64,000 bases of DNA from Drosophila miranda (GCF_003369915.1 NC_046676.1:16164001-16228000), one strand, 5' to 3'. Positions 1-12,744 are shown, counted from the stretch's first letter. Notes: generated by a model from the letters alone, not told the origin. Program-made: numbers and translations.

Positions 1-3000
1 ATTCCTTGGGGTCGGTCTAGCCTCTCCCCATGCGGCTTTGGATTTTGGGGCAGGGTTGATGAACTCTCGACACAGCTTTCTGGGGGGCAAGTGATAGCCG
101 CGTAATATGTGGAAAACTAGAGACGAACTAAGGGTTGTTCCCCCTGCCCTGCTTACAAAAGCCTTGATAGTTGTAATATATGTATGGGGCATTGCAAAGT
201 TCCTTATACTCACAATCATGCATCAAATGAATATATTGATGGAGAATTATAATTACATTTTACGGAGCTTATCGGTCCTGCAATTATTAAGAACGTTTGT
301 GTTCTTGGGGCTGGAATTAAATACAGTATTTTGCCATATCGAATGTTGTATAAGTTGTACGAGTAGTACCTTCTGAAAGCCATTGAAATCATTCCAAAAT
401 CACTGCTCTTCTGACTGCTGCTGTAGATCTAAAATTAACAGAGCTCACTTATCTCTAATTGCAGCATTTAGGCCGAGATGTAGCTCGGGATATAGCTTTT
501 GATAGTTGCAGTGCAACAGATCTACTGCTTCGGATTCCGATGTGGAGTGGGAGCTGGAGTGGAAGCTGGAGTGGGAGCTGGAGCGGAGCGGAGCTGTGGA
601 AAGTTTTGGCACAGTCATTTTCCGGGAAAAGCTCTTTTTAATTAATTTAATGACTGGCTGATGTATTTGCATATTGAAGTGCACGTGGAGAGAACTTGAC
701 GCACGTGGACAGATAATCAATCCTTTTGTTGCAATTCCAAATTAAACAGAGTTTCTCTCGGGGCAGGCTTGGGCGAAAGCCTGTTGTGTGTGGGTGTGGG
801 GTGTGGGATCTGTGTACTCCAGGTACAGTGCGTCATTACCACTAATTATTTTAATAGAAAGCAGTAGGCAGCAGCCGTACTGCACTGCCTGCCCCAAGGT
901 GATTACAATTTGACAAGGAATCCCAAAATATTACCCTGTTCCCTCCAAAAATCCCCTGTAATTTGTGGTGAAACAGCCTTTTGCCAGTAGCATGCCCCAA
1001 TCCGGATATCTTATCAGAAATTCCGGCCATAACTCATAACAAAAATTCTGCCCGGCGAGGAGATGGTAAATAAATGGCAAGATGCGCATTGTTCTAGGAA
1101 GCCAACGCCCCTCTGGCGTTGCAACACTTTCTGATTGCATTAGCTGCTGCTTACAATATTATTTTGGGGCAACTTTCTATCCTCGGCGCCAGAACGTAAA
1201 TGGAATATCTTATGCAATTTATTTTGATCAATTTGCACGTCGCAGTCGCACAGCGCCTAAATATTCTCGGGGTGTTGTTGATGCACTCGTGCGTGCCCCA
1301 GAATGGTAATTTCGAAATGGGACTCACAGGATCCTGCTCGTTCCAGGGCAACGAAATAAGAGACTAATTTTGAAACAATAATTGCGATGAATATTCCCTA
1401 ATCCAGACAGTTTTTGCTGAAAAAGTTCTGGGAAGTGGAGACTCAGGAAATGGAAAGGGCATAGACATCTGTAAGTGTTACCCTCAGGAGCCTATCTATT
1501 AATATTATATCTGTATCGTTACATTATATTAAAAAATAAATAATACGTTTATAATCTGAAATCTGATATTAGTTTTTCATTCAACCATTATCCGTGGGTG
1601 CCTAATGGAAAACAGCTCAACCATGCGTGGGATAAGTCGTCTCAACTTTGTCTTTGACCTTCTAGAGAGGCAGGCGCTGGAAAATATGTAGATGTATAAG
1701 GAACCCATTGGCAGAGCCCACCTCATTACACACTAAAAAACGCAATCGACCATCAAATTACAAAGCAAATAAAATGCAAATAGGTTTTTTCTTTTTCCTT
1801 CTTTGGTGTGGGGCACGGGTGCGGGGTTGTGTTTTTCCGAGTGTAAGTACGTATTTTTCTAGCATCCCACGGACAGAGCCGGTTCCAATTTCATGCAGCT
1901 GACCACGGACCCTGTCCCTGTCCCTGTCCCTGCCCCCGACCTGGCAGGCACTGTAATTGTAATGGCTGAGTCGCCGGATTCGAGTGGATTAAACAATTTC
2001 CACATTTAACATGGCGCATCTTTAACCTTTGCCACAATATATTGTATTTTCGGGGATGTCTTCTTGTCTTCCCGCTATTGTGCTGTCCGGGGGACGGACC
2101 CGCGTGTGCGGCTTAATTTTGGTGCCGGCGATAAGAATTTTTAGCGACGTTGTCATTTGGGGGCTTTGGCTTTTACGAGTCGACACAAAGGACGCATATC
2201 CTCGTTGGCCTCGTTGGCCTCGTTGGCCTCGTTGGTGTGCGTCTAATTAGATGCTTTACCTAATTAGTCGGTTTTATGTGAGACTCTTTATGCCCTTGGC
2301 TTACCTCTCGGTCGTAGCCGGGATTTGCTGGGTCCTCAGCCGTATTTCAGTCCAGAAGATCCCGCCCTGTCGATATGTGCCAAGCGGATGACTTAGCGGT
2401 GGGGGTAGTCGATTCAGAAGCTGCTTCGGTAGGAGCTGAGAATGTTATAAACTTTAACGCTTATTAAAAATTCCGAGCGCCCAGGAAAATATCCACAGTG
2501 CCATGACAATAATGTGAACTAAAGCAGCGCATTTTCTGCTGATTTTCGCAGCTTGAGATTTTCCATTTACCCATCAGCCGGCGACGCTTCCCTGGGCTGC
2601 CACCAGCTTCCTCAGCGTCTCGTCTCGCTCCTCCACACTGTTGTATTTTTCAATTTCTTACAGAACGGGGACTGCATTCCTTCACCTGACTGTCTTTGAT
2701 GCGTTAGATGACAGCAAGAGCAACAGCGCCAGCAATCTGCTGCCGGGCTCCCATATGAACTCCCATTTGGACTCCGCTGGAACTTGGATGGGAGAATGTG
2801 ATGCCGCCCCCTCAACCGAATTGAACTTGTCACAAAAGAATTCATTTTGCAGCGTTTGGAATTTTCCCTTGCTGTTGTAGAGGGGGGAAAATGTGCGTGC
2901 AAAAGCTTTGTGAGCTTTGCTTGCTTGGCCTCTGACTCGGGGGTTCGGATTCTTATTCTGCTCTGGTTTGTCCGGGCCTGTGCTATCCCTCCTTACCCTC

Positions 3001-6000
3001 CACTTCATCGGTTCTGGCTTCGATAACTGGAATTCAATAAATATTACTAAAACACTCGCATACGCCTTCGACCTTTCGTTCGGCCTTTTCTTTTTCGCTG
3101 CCACATTTTCCTTTGTGCGTTTATACGGAAGAAGTAGCAGATGCCGAGCCAAAGGCGGACATTTTCACATAATTTCTCCCCTTTGGGATCCATTTTTAGT
3201 GTCACCCCTGCCCCACCATCACCATCCCCATACCCAGCCCCATCCTAGAAAACCATTAACTTCCAGAGGGTGAGTACATTTTGGCTTATTTTATGACGCG
3301 TTTTGTTACCAAAACGAAAATTTTTGGTAATACCAAAGACATTTAATTGCCTAATTGTTTTGTTTTTGGCATTTTATTGCAGTATGGACTGGTTTTTATG
3401 GAGAACAGGACCGAGCAGAGCACGCCATTCTTTTTATGGCTTAATTACTTAAATGCGTTTTATTTTGCATGCGTCGGCCATAATCATAAACAAATTATAG
3501 AAGTGGAAATTGTGATATCTGCCACTGCGTCTCTTGCGAATGCTCTGAGGGAGTTGGTACTCCTCGTTTACAGACGAGATCGGAGCAAACAGATTTCAGA
3601 ATGCCATACAGAGTTGATCGTTTGCCCAAAAACAAACCAGTTTTCCCCCATTTACACAGGTTTTTCTCTCCTCCATTCCTTTAGTGTTCTTTGCTGTTGC
3701 TGGTAGCGGTTCTTGGCCACTCCGGACCATTGCGAAATGTTGTTACAGAATTTTCGGTCTAATTGTGGATCACAGCCCCTGACAAGGCCGACCCTTATTC
3801 ATCGCTATACCCCATTCCCAGCCCCTTCTGTCCTATTTAAGGTTGGCTTTGGTTTCCTTTCTCATCTCTTATTTTATAATTTTTTTTTGTGAAATTAATG
3901 CCGCAAACACTAATTAATTGCGCAGGTGTTGCAGCTGTTATACTGTTGTTTTTTGTGGGTGTCGGTCGGTGGGTGTCAGTGGGTGTCAGTGGGTGTCGTC
4001 CGGTGCTGCTGTTGTTATTCCATGGGATAAGCCTAATTGAATTTCTGTAGCTTTTTGCTACGCTTGCGGATTCGGCTGATGGTCCGCAGAGGAGAGGGGA
4101 GAGCTCGAATACCGTTGATTTTGTATATAATTAATTACAAAACTGCCGCTAAAGGGTGCAGAATGCATGTATTATCTTTAAACAATTGATTTTTAACAGC
4201 CAATAGTGTTCGTAGATTGAAAAGCATATCTGAAATGTAATAGCTGGCGGTTCCTTTTGAAAGAAGCTTCAGTAGCATATATGCTTTGATCAGGCCGATC
4301 AGCTATCTCTAAATGTGTCCTTTCTTTAGGTACCTTCTGGGCTTAGCAACTCCCACGAGGTTGACCGTAATCAAATTCACGCTTTTTGTTTTATTTAATT
4401 GTTTTTCTTTTTAATTGCTCATAGTTAATAAGTTGACTTTTATGACTGGCCCTGAGAGCACGTAAAATTTGCATATGGCTGCGGGGATAGCACCGAGGAG
4501 GGCAGAGCTTTTCGCTTTAGGTTGGGATTGGGATTGGGGTCGGTCGGGGACTCTGGTGATGGCAGCTCCTTCAACGGTCGGCGGCATTATTATAATGTCA
4601 ACGTAATGTTGTCGTCAAATAGTTTTTCGCGTGACATTTGCATTTCAGTTAAGTTCAGCTCGGTTGGGTTAGGTTGGGTAGACGCGGGGGCCCTGGGGTC
4701 CGATGACATTTCATTAGCCTCCCAGTTCTTTGTTCGGGCACATAATAACGTGTGCCATTGTTTTTCATTGTCGTTTTATGTGCTGTTTATATTTTTATGG
4801 CATGCCATATAGTATTTAATATTTATATTATATATGAGCGGCATGCGACGCCTCCTCGCCCCATCCCGCCAGCCCTATCATGTCTCCGATAAAACAGTTT
4901 TATTCCCTTCCAGTCCCCCAATGGGGGAGCTCTCAGTTCGAGCAGAAATCAAACTACTTGAGGAGTCCCCGGATCGTCGTAGACTCTATTCGTGTTTGCT
5001 GCTAGTATTGTCTATAAATCTACGTAAGGCTCCCTCAGCCGCAACAACAAACACGTTGACATTATGAATTTATTACTATTTAAATATTTTATTTCTGCTA
5101 GGGCCACGGCAGGCGACGATGGGCCCCAATAATCGCTCTGACATTTTGTTTTGCCTGGCGTGCGTATCTATTTACGAGTTTGTGCGGGCAAGTTTTGTCC
5201 CCAAAGTTGAGGAGCGGAGGAGCCCATCCATGACACAGGTACACTCATAGAGTTTGAGTAGGTCATGAATTATCAATGCTGTCAGCAGTAAATATTTGTA
5301 ATATAAGCGATCAAAAGTTCTTCGTTGCACGTGAGCATCCAGAAAAGTCCGGGCAAACTTTACCGAATCCGTTTAGGGCAGTGCTCTACTCAAACTATTA
5401 GTGATAATTTATTATTATACTACATATTATGTATGTACATATGATATCAGCCACTCATCCGAATGTCACTTTAATTACTAATCAGGCAGCTTCGTTTGTA
5501 TATACTTCGGGCCAATCAGCAAACCAGTTCAATATTTGGACTTGAGATTCGAAACTCTGTTAGACTTTGGCACTGGCACTGGGCTACAAGATTTGGCCTC
5601 ATCAAAGCCGCAGCCGGAAACCGGTATGATAGAGCCAGATAGAACAAACACTTGAGCTGCAGATATTCTGAGAAACCCAATTCAAGTGCAGGCCACAGGG
5701 GCTTGGCTGATTTATTCACAATTGAGTAAATATTTCTTCTTATTTGTACATTAATATTTTGTATGTAGATGCTGGTCTCGAAAATTATTAATGACAAGAT
5801 AAATATTGTAATGTGCTATTGATATTTTGGATTCAAGGAAATGACTAGACTTTGACACTCTTAAGGGAGTCGGAAAAAATAATGTCGGTATAGAAAGCCC
5901 TGTCCACAAAATAAGACAGTTTTCTAAGTTCTAAATTAGTTTATTTTCTTCTTCTTTTCGCCAGTATTCTAAGATTCTAAGACATAAACGCGGGCCGACA

Positions 6001-6500
6001 TTTGGATCAAGTTGAAGGTTTTGTATTCATTAGTACTGCAAATTGGTTGACGCTTGGATGAGCGCTGGTCCTCTCCGAAAAAAGTAGATTTATTTAATCG
6101 GTAGCCAAGTCTGAAATCACTATTAGCACTTACATTATGCAAATCAAATTACCCCGACCCAATAATGAGCACGAGTGTCGATCATTAAAGCCAATTAGCA
6201 GTACAATGGCAATCGTAACTGGACGCGACGCGCTGAATAATTGCAGGGGACCTAGTGTATCGAGTGGACTTTAAGCCAGACTGGAAAACAGGTGACTCAG
6301 TCCCGGTAATCAGCGATCGGAGGAACCAGGCGCGGATCTGAAACAATGCGAAAAAATCGAGAGAGAGAATCATTAAGCCTCGATTAAAAATAAACTATAA
6401 GAGATACATTAGCCAGTGCGCGTATATAGGGTACAATGTGGTCAGCGGAGTAGAGCGAACACAAAAAGCGATAATAAAAGCACAAGTCAGACAAGCTGTA
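1..6500. other. Gene-free interval upstream of Obp56d
   Basis: I see no open frame here with signal peptide, family motif or consistent splice sites. The longer frames overlap on both strands and look random in composition. The stretch contains short tandem repeats: a GAGTGG/GAGCTG purine tract near 541-590, CCCTGT repeats near 1910-1935, a 9-bp repeat at 2202-2235, and GGGTGTC(A/G)GT repeats near 3955-4000. Regulatory DNA of the Obp56 cluster could lie here, but nothing specific is shown. Confidence 0.5.
2202..2235. repeat. 9-bp tandem repeat
   Basis: Nearly four head-to-tail copies of TCGTTGGCC, with no visible link to a gene. Slippage-type minisatellite. Confidence 0.8.
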
Positions 6501-6510
6501 TGCAAAATCA

Positions 6511-6518
6511 TATAAAAG
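6511..6518 (+). promoter_or_regulatory. TATA box of Obp56d
   Basis: TATAAAAG lies about 80 bp upstream of the Obp56d start codon, leaving room for a short 5' leader. It is the best TATA match on this strand near the gene. Confidence 0.7.
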
Positions 6519-6591
6519 CTAGTAGCCGGCCGAGTGGAGCCAACAGTTCCGATACCAAAGGTTTTCCGACACCATCATCTCGATCAGCACA

Positions 6592-7051
6592 ATGAAGCTC
6601 CTGATTGTCCTCTCCGCCCTGGTGGCTCTCGCCGTCGCTGTGAGTACCGGCGATCCTTTCCTTTGGACTGCAGATGTAACTACGTATATCCTTCTCCTTG
6701 CAGGACCTGCAGCTCTCGGATGAGCAAAAGGCCACGGCCCACGCCAACGGGGCGCTGTGCGTCCAGCAGGAGGGCATCACCAAGGAACAGGCCCTGGCCC
6801 TGCGGGCCGGCAACTTCGAGGACATCGATCCCAAGGTCAAGTGTTTCGCAAACTGCTTCCTGGAGAAGGCTGGTTTTCTGGCCGATGGCCAGATCAAGCC
6901 CGATGTGGTTCTGGCCAAGCTGGGTCCCCTGGCCGGCGAGGACACTGTCAAGGCTGTCCAGGCCAAGTGCGACTCCCTGAAGGGGTCCGACAACTGTGAC
7001 ACAGCCTTCCAGCTGTACCAGTGCTACCACAAGCACCACAGCCAGATCTAA
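6592..7051 (+). CDS. Obp56d: Odorant-binding protein Obp56d
   Basis: Two exons: 6592-6639 (16 codons, a signal peptide beginning [16 protein letters not shown]) and 6704-7051, joined in phase 0 over a 64-nt GT-AG intron. The product is 131 residues and is predicted to be secreted. The mature part begins DLQLSDEQK and carries the six conserved cysteines of classic insect OBPs: C1 in GALC, C2-x3-C3 in KCFANC, C4 in AKC, then C5-x8-C6 near the end. OBPs bind small hydrophobic ligands in sensillar lymph or other secretions. Obp56d is usually broadly expressed in chemosensory tissue in D. melanogaster. Assignment to 56d rests on the near-match of the mature N terminus and the [10 protein letters not shown] and [14 protein letters not shown] blocks to the Obp56d I remember, plus gene order d-c-b-a. 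The start is the only ATG that gives a signal peptide directly upstream of the splice donor GTGAGT. Confidence 0.93.
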
Positions 7052-7151
7052 GCCCACTCTCAGTAGGACCTTCAAATGTATTATGGGCAAGAATGTATCT
7101 GTGAATTGTTAAGCACTTGTTCTTCCAACCAAAGTAAATGTAAAACAGCAA

Positions 7152-9340
7152 AAGTATAATTCATGGAATGCTTTACAGATTCTTAGACATCATCCGAACC
7201 CAATTTCAGAGCTATCGAAATTTATTTAAACTTTGGAATCACCTCAGACATCAGCCCAGCCCCTGCCTTTGCTTTTGCGCATCTCAAAGGAAAATAAAAA
7301 TCCTAAATTCCTACATATATACATATACATAATTACTTATGCATATTTGACTTGTCATTGGATGCTCCACTGTACGAGTATGAGCCATTTGCATAACAGT
7401 GGGCCATCATTAGAGCCCACTGTCAGACCGTCGTCAGGGGGCTTAAGTCCTTGGGCGGGGTGGCCGATCCCCAAGGCATTTGCACGCTCATGTACGAGCG
7501 TATTGCATAAATATTGATGAGCGGCGCCCGGCAAACTTTATACCACAAAAGACCTTAAAGGAGGCATACGAGGAGGCGTAATATCCGAACAAATGATTCG
7601 GACAGAGCAGCAAGGGCTGGGCTGGGCTGTGCCGGGACGGCTTTTTAAAGGCCCAAATCCAATTAACAAATCATTAAACATTCATTGAGCACGTGTCGCA
7701 ATTGCAGTCACCAGTTAAGCTCGGATCCGTTGGGTTGAGTTGGGCTTAGGTCAGGTGGGCTGTTGCCGCCGTTTGTTGTTGTTGGGGTTGCCGGTTCGCA
7801 CGTTAGGGACAATTGCTTTGGGGAATTTGGAGCAGAGCCATTAGCTCGTGGGATGTACTGAACAGACGCCGGACTGGCTGGACTTGGCGTCTATAATTCA
7901 TTTTGTCACTCCCTGCTCCGTCTGGCTGGATCTCGACAGCAGGAATGGCAGGAATAGCAGGGATGGCAGGGATGTCAGGGGGATGGGCCTGTCATGTCAC
8001 TTCCATTTAGCATCCGTTTCAGTTGCAGTTGTCCGCACAAGAGCTTCGGCATAATCAGTGATGCGTTTACTAATGTCTATTAAAAAGGCAGCAGTCCCCA
8101 CCATCTCGCTCACTCTCCTTCAACTCTCCGGCTAATGCATTTAAGTAGACAGATCCTGGTCCCGTCGCTGTTTCTGTTCCAGTCCCTGTCTCTGTCCCGG
8201 CGGCTTGTCAAAGAAACCAACACGCGTGATATCCTTCGTGGTTGCTGGTCCGGTATACACACACAGATGCGGTGTGGGTCCTGTGCTTCGTGATCCGTGG
8301 ACGCTGCCAAAGGGACAAACACATTGATGGCTTGACTTGGCCTTTGTCTTGAGCGACAGACTTTTCTCTTGCTTGGCCTGTCTCCGTCTCTTCCTCTGTC
8401 TTGTCCTGTTCCTGCCACAGTGCTTTCAATGGAAGAGCAAAGAAATGATTCGCTTCAATGGGGTTGGTGTGGGTGGCTGGATTGGGCGGGAGTGGGAGTA
8501 GGAGTGGATGTGGGGCTGTTAGCCTGCGGTTCTCGCATTAATGTAATTTAATTTTATAATAAAAACTACGCTGTGGGGTGTACGACTGAGTATTGGCTCT
8601 GTCTTTCTTGAGTCTTTCTCTCTTTGATCTTAGAGTCCAATATGTTTCAGGGTTAGTGCGGGTAATGTTTTTCCTGATTATCAGCACAAGTCTGTTATTA
8701 AGTTCATCAATTAGATGTGGTCTTTGAAGACATTTAAAAGCAGGTAAGGGAGGAAGAAGGATTGGCAATCAACAAAGACTTCTAGTCATCGGAAAAACTC
8801 TCTAGACCCATCATTATTGTACATATGTACATATATGGCAAACAGTGTAGAATAAACTTTCGATCCATCGGCATATATGTCTACATATAGATTTGAATAG
8901 CTTTTGTCGACCTTTTCCAAACAGTTTTATGGGGGCAGGGCACGCGATTGGCTTCTTGTTGATTCATCTGCCAAATTGAGCATGAACTTTTTTGCACAGA
9001 TCGGTTTGCTCTGCTGTCATTTTACAAATCGATTATAGAGGCCATTAAACGGGGCTAAAAAAATATGACAAATATGTACATATGTTTTGGGCCAACGCTA
9101 ATGGGAGTTCTCATATACAAATGGGTGCTTTGACTGCGCACTGAGGCGTGGCCCGATTCGGTTCTGGATCTGCAAACGTATAATTACTGGAAACGGCCAT
9201 CAGTTGAGGGCGCGATCCATTAAAGATCTGTCAGATCAGCCAGTGAGGCGTTAAAATGGTTTGCAGATCGCTCCGATCGCCGTCGATTGAACTGCAATTA
9301 AAATGTGCAATTACCGGCAGATGATCCCTGGAAGAGAGCT
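7152..9340. other. Intergenic, Obp56d to Obp56c
   Basis: No gene is supported. The interval contains GGCAGG-type short repeats near 7940-7980 and A/T-rich stretches with several ACATATGTACATA palindrome-like tracts near 8818-9090. Confidence 0.5.
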
Positions 9341-9341
9341 C

Positions 9342-9349
9342 TATAAAAG
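9342..9349 (+). promoter_or_regulatory. TATA box of Obp56c
   Basis: TATAAAAG about 60 bp upstream of the Obp56c start codon, in the same relative position as the TATA of Obp56d. Confidence 0.7.
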
Positions 9350-9409
9350 CAGCCTACTAGATGGCCAGAGTGAAGTTTCCAGTGGGAGTGACAACGGGAG
9401 ACCAATTCA

Positions 9410-10184
9410 ATGTTTTTTCGGAACCAATTTCTGTTTTTGCTGTGCCTGGGGCTCAACGATCTGCTGCCACTGGCATGGGTAAAACAAATCGCGGCTCAGA
9501 GAGAAATTTCAAGAGTACCAGGGTTCTATTCCATCCATTTCATAGAGCCGATCGCTGACTGTCTCGCTAAACATGTCCCTGACCCGTTCCGTGGACGAGG
9601 ACGAGAAGAATCCAACGAAAGGAACGCTTACCGAGGACATGCTGCAGTCGTGCATCCGCAGGACAGAGATCTCCATGTCGCAGCTGAAGCTCTTCCACAT
9701 GAGCCTCCTGAACAACGATTACAACAACGAGAATGAGGTGGTGCCCCCCATACCCCCAGGCGAGAACAGTCTGCCAGACTCGGAGTACGGCATCAGTTCG
9801 CAGATGCCATACCTTGACCTCAAGGGCAACGAGCCGCTACATTGCTTCGTGAGCTGCCTGTACGAGAGTCTGGACGTCTACCGATACAATATCCTGCTGG
9901 AGCATGCCTTCCGTCAACAGGTACAGACCATGCTGCAGAAGGAGAAGCCAGCGGTCAAGGAATGCAGCGACCTCCAGGGCCGCACCCGCTGCGAGGCGGC
10001 CTACAAGCTTCACCTCTGCTACAATCACCTCAAGACCCTGGAGGCGGAGCAGCGAATCAGGGATATTATCGAGCGGAGCGAAATGGGGGAGGGTGATCTC
10101 GGCCTAGACGGCGAGAAGGACCCCGCCGGCGAAGTCATCGATGGCATTCAGCACTCCAATGAAGCCGAATCTAAGGAGGAATAA
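9410..10184 (+). CDS. Obp56c: Odorant-binding protein Obp56c, long divergent form
   Basis: Exon 1 is 9410-9478 (23 codons, hydrophobic signal peptide MFFRNQFLFLLCLGLNDLLP then LAW). Exon 2 is 9546-10184, joined in phase 0 over a 67-nt intron (GTAAAA donor, CATAG acceptor), giving 235 residues. Six OBP cysteines are present: C1 in QSC, C2-x3-C3 in HCFVSC, C4 in KEC, C5 in TRC and C6 eight residues on. Two features are unusual. The C1-C2 loop is about 63 residues, roughly twice the usual size, and is rich in Asn, Pro and Glu. An acidic tail of nearly 50 residues follows C6. Obp56c of D. melanogaster is also longer than its neighbours as I recall, so this is probably a family trait and not an assembly fault. 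A polyadenylation signal AATAAA lies at 10324-10329. The ATG at 9573, in the same frame as exon 2, would give a protein without signal peptide and is less likely. Confidence 0.85.
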
Positions 10185-10329
10185 ATCTTCAAACGTATCT
10201 ACAGGGTATACTATACGCTCTAATATTTAATCAGTTTGTTCTTACTTGTCCAAAGAAATAATCCCTTAACATTTCAGCCTGAAAAGCAGGTGTATAAATA
10301 TTATAAAAATGCTTGAGAAATTAAATAAA

Positions 10330-11340
10330 ATGAAACAGACTTGCTTCGAAACTGACACTTTAAGATCCGAGCTCATTTGGAGATTGTTTAATAAAATATA
10401 TACTGCATATGTTATATGTTATACATATATCCAAACGATAGCCGCCATTTAGTGTATACTTTTCTGGTGATTCAATACGTTTTTCGTTCTCTATCAGAAC
10501 CAGACAATACAAGTTTGCTTCTAGTTAAACATTAAAGTATTTAACATTAAAAGTATGTGTTGTAAGAAATATAGTTTTCAATCCCTTTAACCGTTCGGTA
10601 TATATCATATAAATCTATCTACTTAAAAGTCTATAATACTCAATTATATACATACTATCTACATTTGCACATGAGGAGAGGTCGTCTCCATCGTAGATAT
10701 AATACTTTTAGGGTTGAATATGTAGGGAATGCCTTATGGAGCTTTGAAGTATATTTTTGGGGATTGGACTAGAAATCATTTTTGTGTAGAGTCCATGTAA
10801 AATTCGTGTAGAATTTCAAATTGTGGGCGTGTTCCGTTCATGTGTTCTGGTATATTTCTGATCTGCAATAAAAAAGTACAGTTCTTTTAGTAGTAAATAT
10901 TTTCTGGCTCGGCAAAGTTGCCCCATAATACATACATGTATACAACAATGCTCCCATGGATGGGGGGAAGAGGGAGCAATGGCCGTAGGACTATGATTGC
11001 TGTTTAATGATTCTGTCGCCAGAAGAAAAATTAAAATCCCAATCATATATTGATTCATAGCTATATCCATATTGAGCTATATTTATTTATTTGTTATTTT
11101 TATAGCCAAGCAGCATTTAAATATATTTAAAAAAAACCCCCAACAGACACACAAACAATTAACAAAAAATAATCGAGATTTTAAAATGGCAAACATTGAA
11201 ATTAAATAAAGCGAAAATTATAGCCACTGACCCGAAAGATTAATTCAAGCGGCGATGATTACCAAGAAATGAAAACATTGGATTCTTTTTAAAATTGAAT
11301 AATAGTGTGTTAATAACTTAATTGGTTTAATTTAGAGGTA
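10330..11340. other. Intergenic, Obp56c to Obp56b
   Basis: A/T-rich with no supported gene. Short runs such as TAAATATATTTAAA occur near 11117-11130, and nothing else stands out. Confidence 0.5.
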
Positions 11341-11362
11341 GAAAATGGCACTGTCATCTGCC

Positions 11363-11370
11363 TATTTAAG
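11363..11370 (+). promoter_or_regulatory. TATA-like box of Obp56b
   Basis: TATTTAAG, 59 bp upstream of the Obp56b start codon. It is a weaker match than in the sister genes but sits at the same distance. Confidence 0.5.
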
Positions 11371-11421
11371 CCGCTTTGGTCGGACAAAATTTGGTTAGAC
11401 AGAAGACGAAATTCCATCGAG

Positions 11422-11900
11422 ATGAACGCGAATTGTTTGGTGATAGCACTGATCCTTGGACTTGCTCTTTACGAGCCGGTGGCAGTGAGTACTCAAGCCT
11501 GATTGTCCTGGAATCATTTCTTCTATCTAAAGGCGTATCTTTACAGTCCCAGAGCGCCGCCGATCTGGCCGCCTTCAAGCAGAATCAGGAGTCCTGCATC
11601 AAGGAGCTGAAAATAGGAGCTGCCGAGGCTGCGCTGCTTACCACGGACAAAGAGGTGGCCAATCCCTCGGAGGCCATCAAGTGCTACCACAGCTGCCTCT
11701 ACAAAAAGTTGGGCATGCTCACCGCCGACTCCAAGCCCATCAACGACATGATCATGAAGTTCGCGCAGCTCCGCTTCAGCAGCCTGGCTAGCGACAAGCT
11801 CAAGGCTCTGCTGACCAGCTGTGGCGCCTCCAAGGCGGCCACCACCTGCGATTTCGTATACAACTTTGAGAGGTGTGTGATGACGGGAGCCAAGGCCTAA
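11422..11900 (+). CDS. Obp56b: Odorant-binding protein Obp56b
   Basis: Exon 1 is 11422-11484 (21 codons, signal peptide MNANCLVIALILGLALYEPVA). Exon 2 is 11547-11900, joined in phase 0 over a 62-nt GT-AG intron, giving 138 residues. The mature protein has the six OBP cysteines: C1 in ESC, C2-x3-C3 in KCYHSC, C4 in TSC, and C5-x8-C6 (CDFVYNFERC). This is a classic OBP fold, secreted, predicted to carry a small hydrophobic ligand. The sequence between the cysteines is quite unlike Obp56a and Obp56d, so the 56b name rests mainly on its place between 56c and 56a. A signal AATAAA at 11933-11938 is about 33 bp past the stop. Obp56a lies just downstream on the other strand, so the two genes are convergent with about 290 bp between stop codons. 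Confidence 0.87.
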
Positions 11901-12187
11901 AGAGTGTGCCGTCTCATGATTAAACATCACATAATAAAGTATGTTTCGTTATTAACACATTTTATGGTTGGCCGCTTTAAATGTATGTAAAATCATGCAA
12001 ATCAAAATCTGGAAACTGGATGAGCTGTTTGAGAGCGGATTTTTGCTCTGGTCAGGGCATTTCCCCCCACTTAAGATATCAAACAGGAAGGTTTCTCTGA
12101 CAAATCGTGTATTCAAATAGTTATCTTATTCACTGCCTTACACAAACCATTCACTTTTTGCCAGAATTCATATTTTTTTGATCTAGT

Positions 12188-12669
12188 TTAAGCCTTAGCT
12201 TGGGGCTTGAACTCCTCGAAGCACGCGTGGAGCTTGACAGCCTTATCACATTTGTCGTCACCTTCGATGGTGCGGCACTTGTCCAGGGCCGCCTTGGTCT
12301 TCTCCTCACCGATGAAGGAGCCCAGCTTCTCGAGGACAACGTCTTCCTGGATTTTGCCGTCCTTCAGGGTGCCGACCTTTTCGAAGAAGCAGTTGGCGAA
12401 ACACTTGATGTTCTCTGTGGGATTCTTGAAGTCCTTGGCCTTCACCTTGGCTTTCTCCTCCTCGGTCAGATTCAGTTCCTGGGAGCACTGCTCGCCATGC
12501 TGCTTGGCCAGAGCCTTCTGTTCATCATTCAGGTCGAGGGGCTGCAATTGGATATTAAAATTTAATTTCTCAACTGAGAATGCGAGGAGTCTCTGGGCTT
12601 CAGACTTACCGAGGCCAGGGCCAAAGCCACGAACACAGCACTCAAAGCGATCACAAAGTAGGAGTTCAT
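12188..12669 (-). CDS. Obp56a: Odorant-binding protein Obp56a
   Basis: On the minus strand, exon 1 is 12610-12669 (20 codons, signal peptide MNSYFVIALSAVFVALALAS) and exon 2 is 12188-12541, joined in phase 0 over a 68-nt intron (GTAAGT donor, TTGCAG acceptor). The product is 138 residues. Six OBP cysteines are present, with C2-x3-C3 in KCFANC and C5-x8-C6 in CDKAVKLHAC. The blocks KQHGEQC, LTEEEKAKVKAKDF and NPTENIKCFANCFFEKVGTLKDG match Obp56a as I remember it. In D. melanogaster Obp56a is also reported outside chemosensory organs. It is the only Obp of the four on the minus strand and converges on Obp56b. Confidence 0.93.
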
Positions 12670-12731
12670 ATTTCGAATGACTTGCTAGAACGTTGGATGG
12701 GTTCTGATGCCAGTCTGGGCCGCGCTGGCGT

Positions 12732-12739
12732 CTTTTATA
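12732..12739 (-). promoter_or_regulatory. TATA box of Obp56a
   Basis: TATAAAAG on the minus strand, about 65 bp upstream of the Obp56a start codon, mirroring the promoters of the sister genes. Confidence 0.7.
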
Positions 12740-12744
12740 CCCGA

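Noticed and set aside
2682-3273. Overlapping 156- and 118-codon frames on opposite strands
   Set aside because: They shadow each other, lack splice or family support, and have no polyA signal or promoter. The hydrophobic run on the plus strand is not enough for a gene call.
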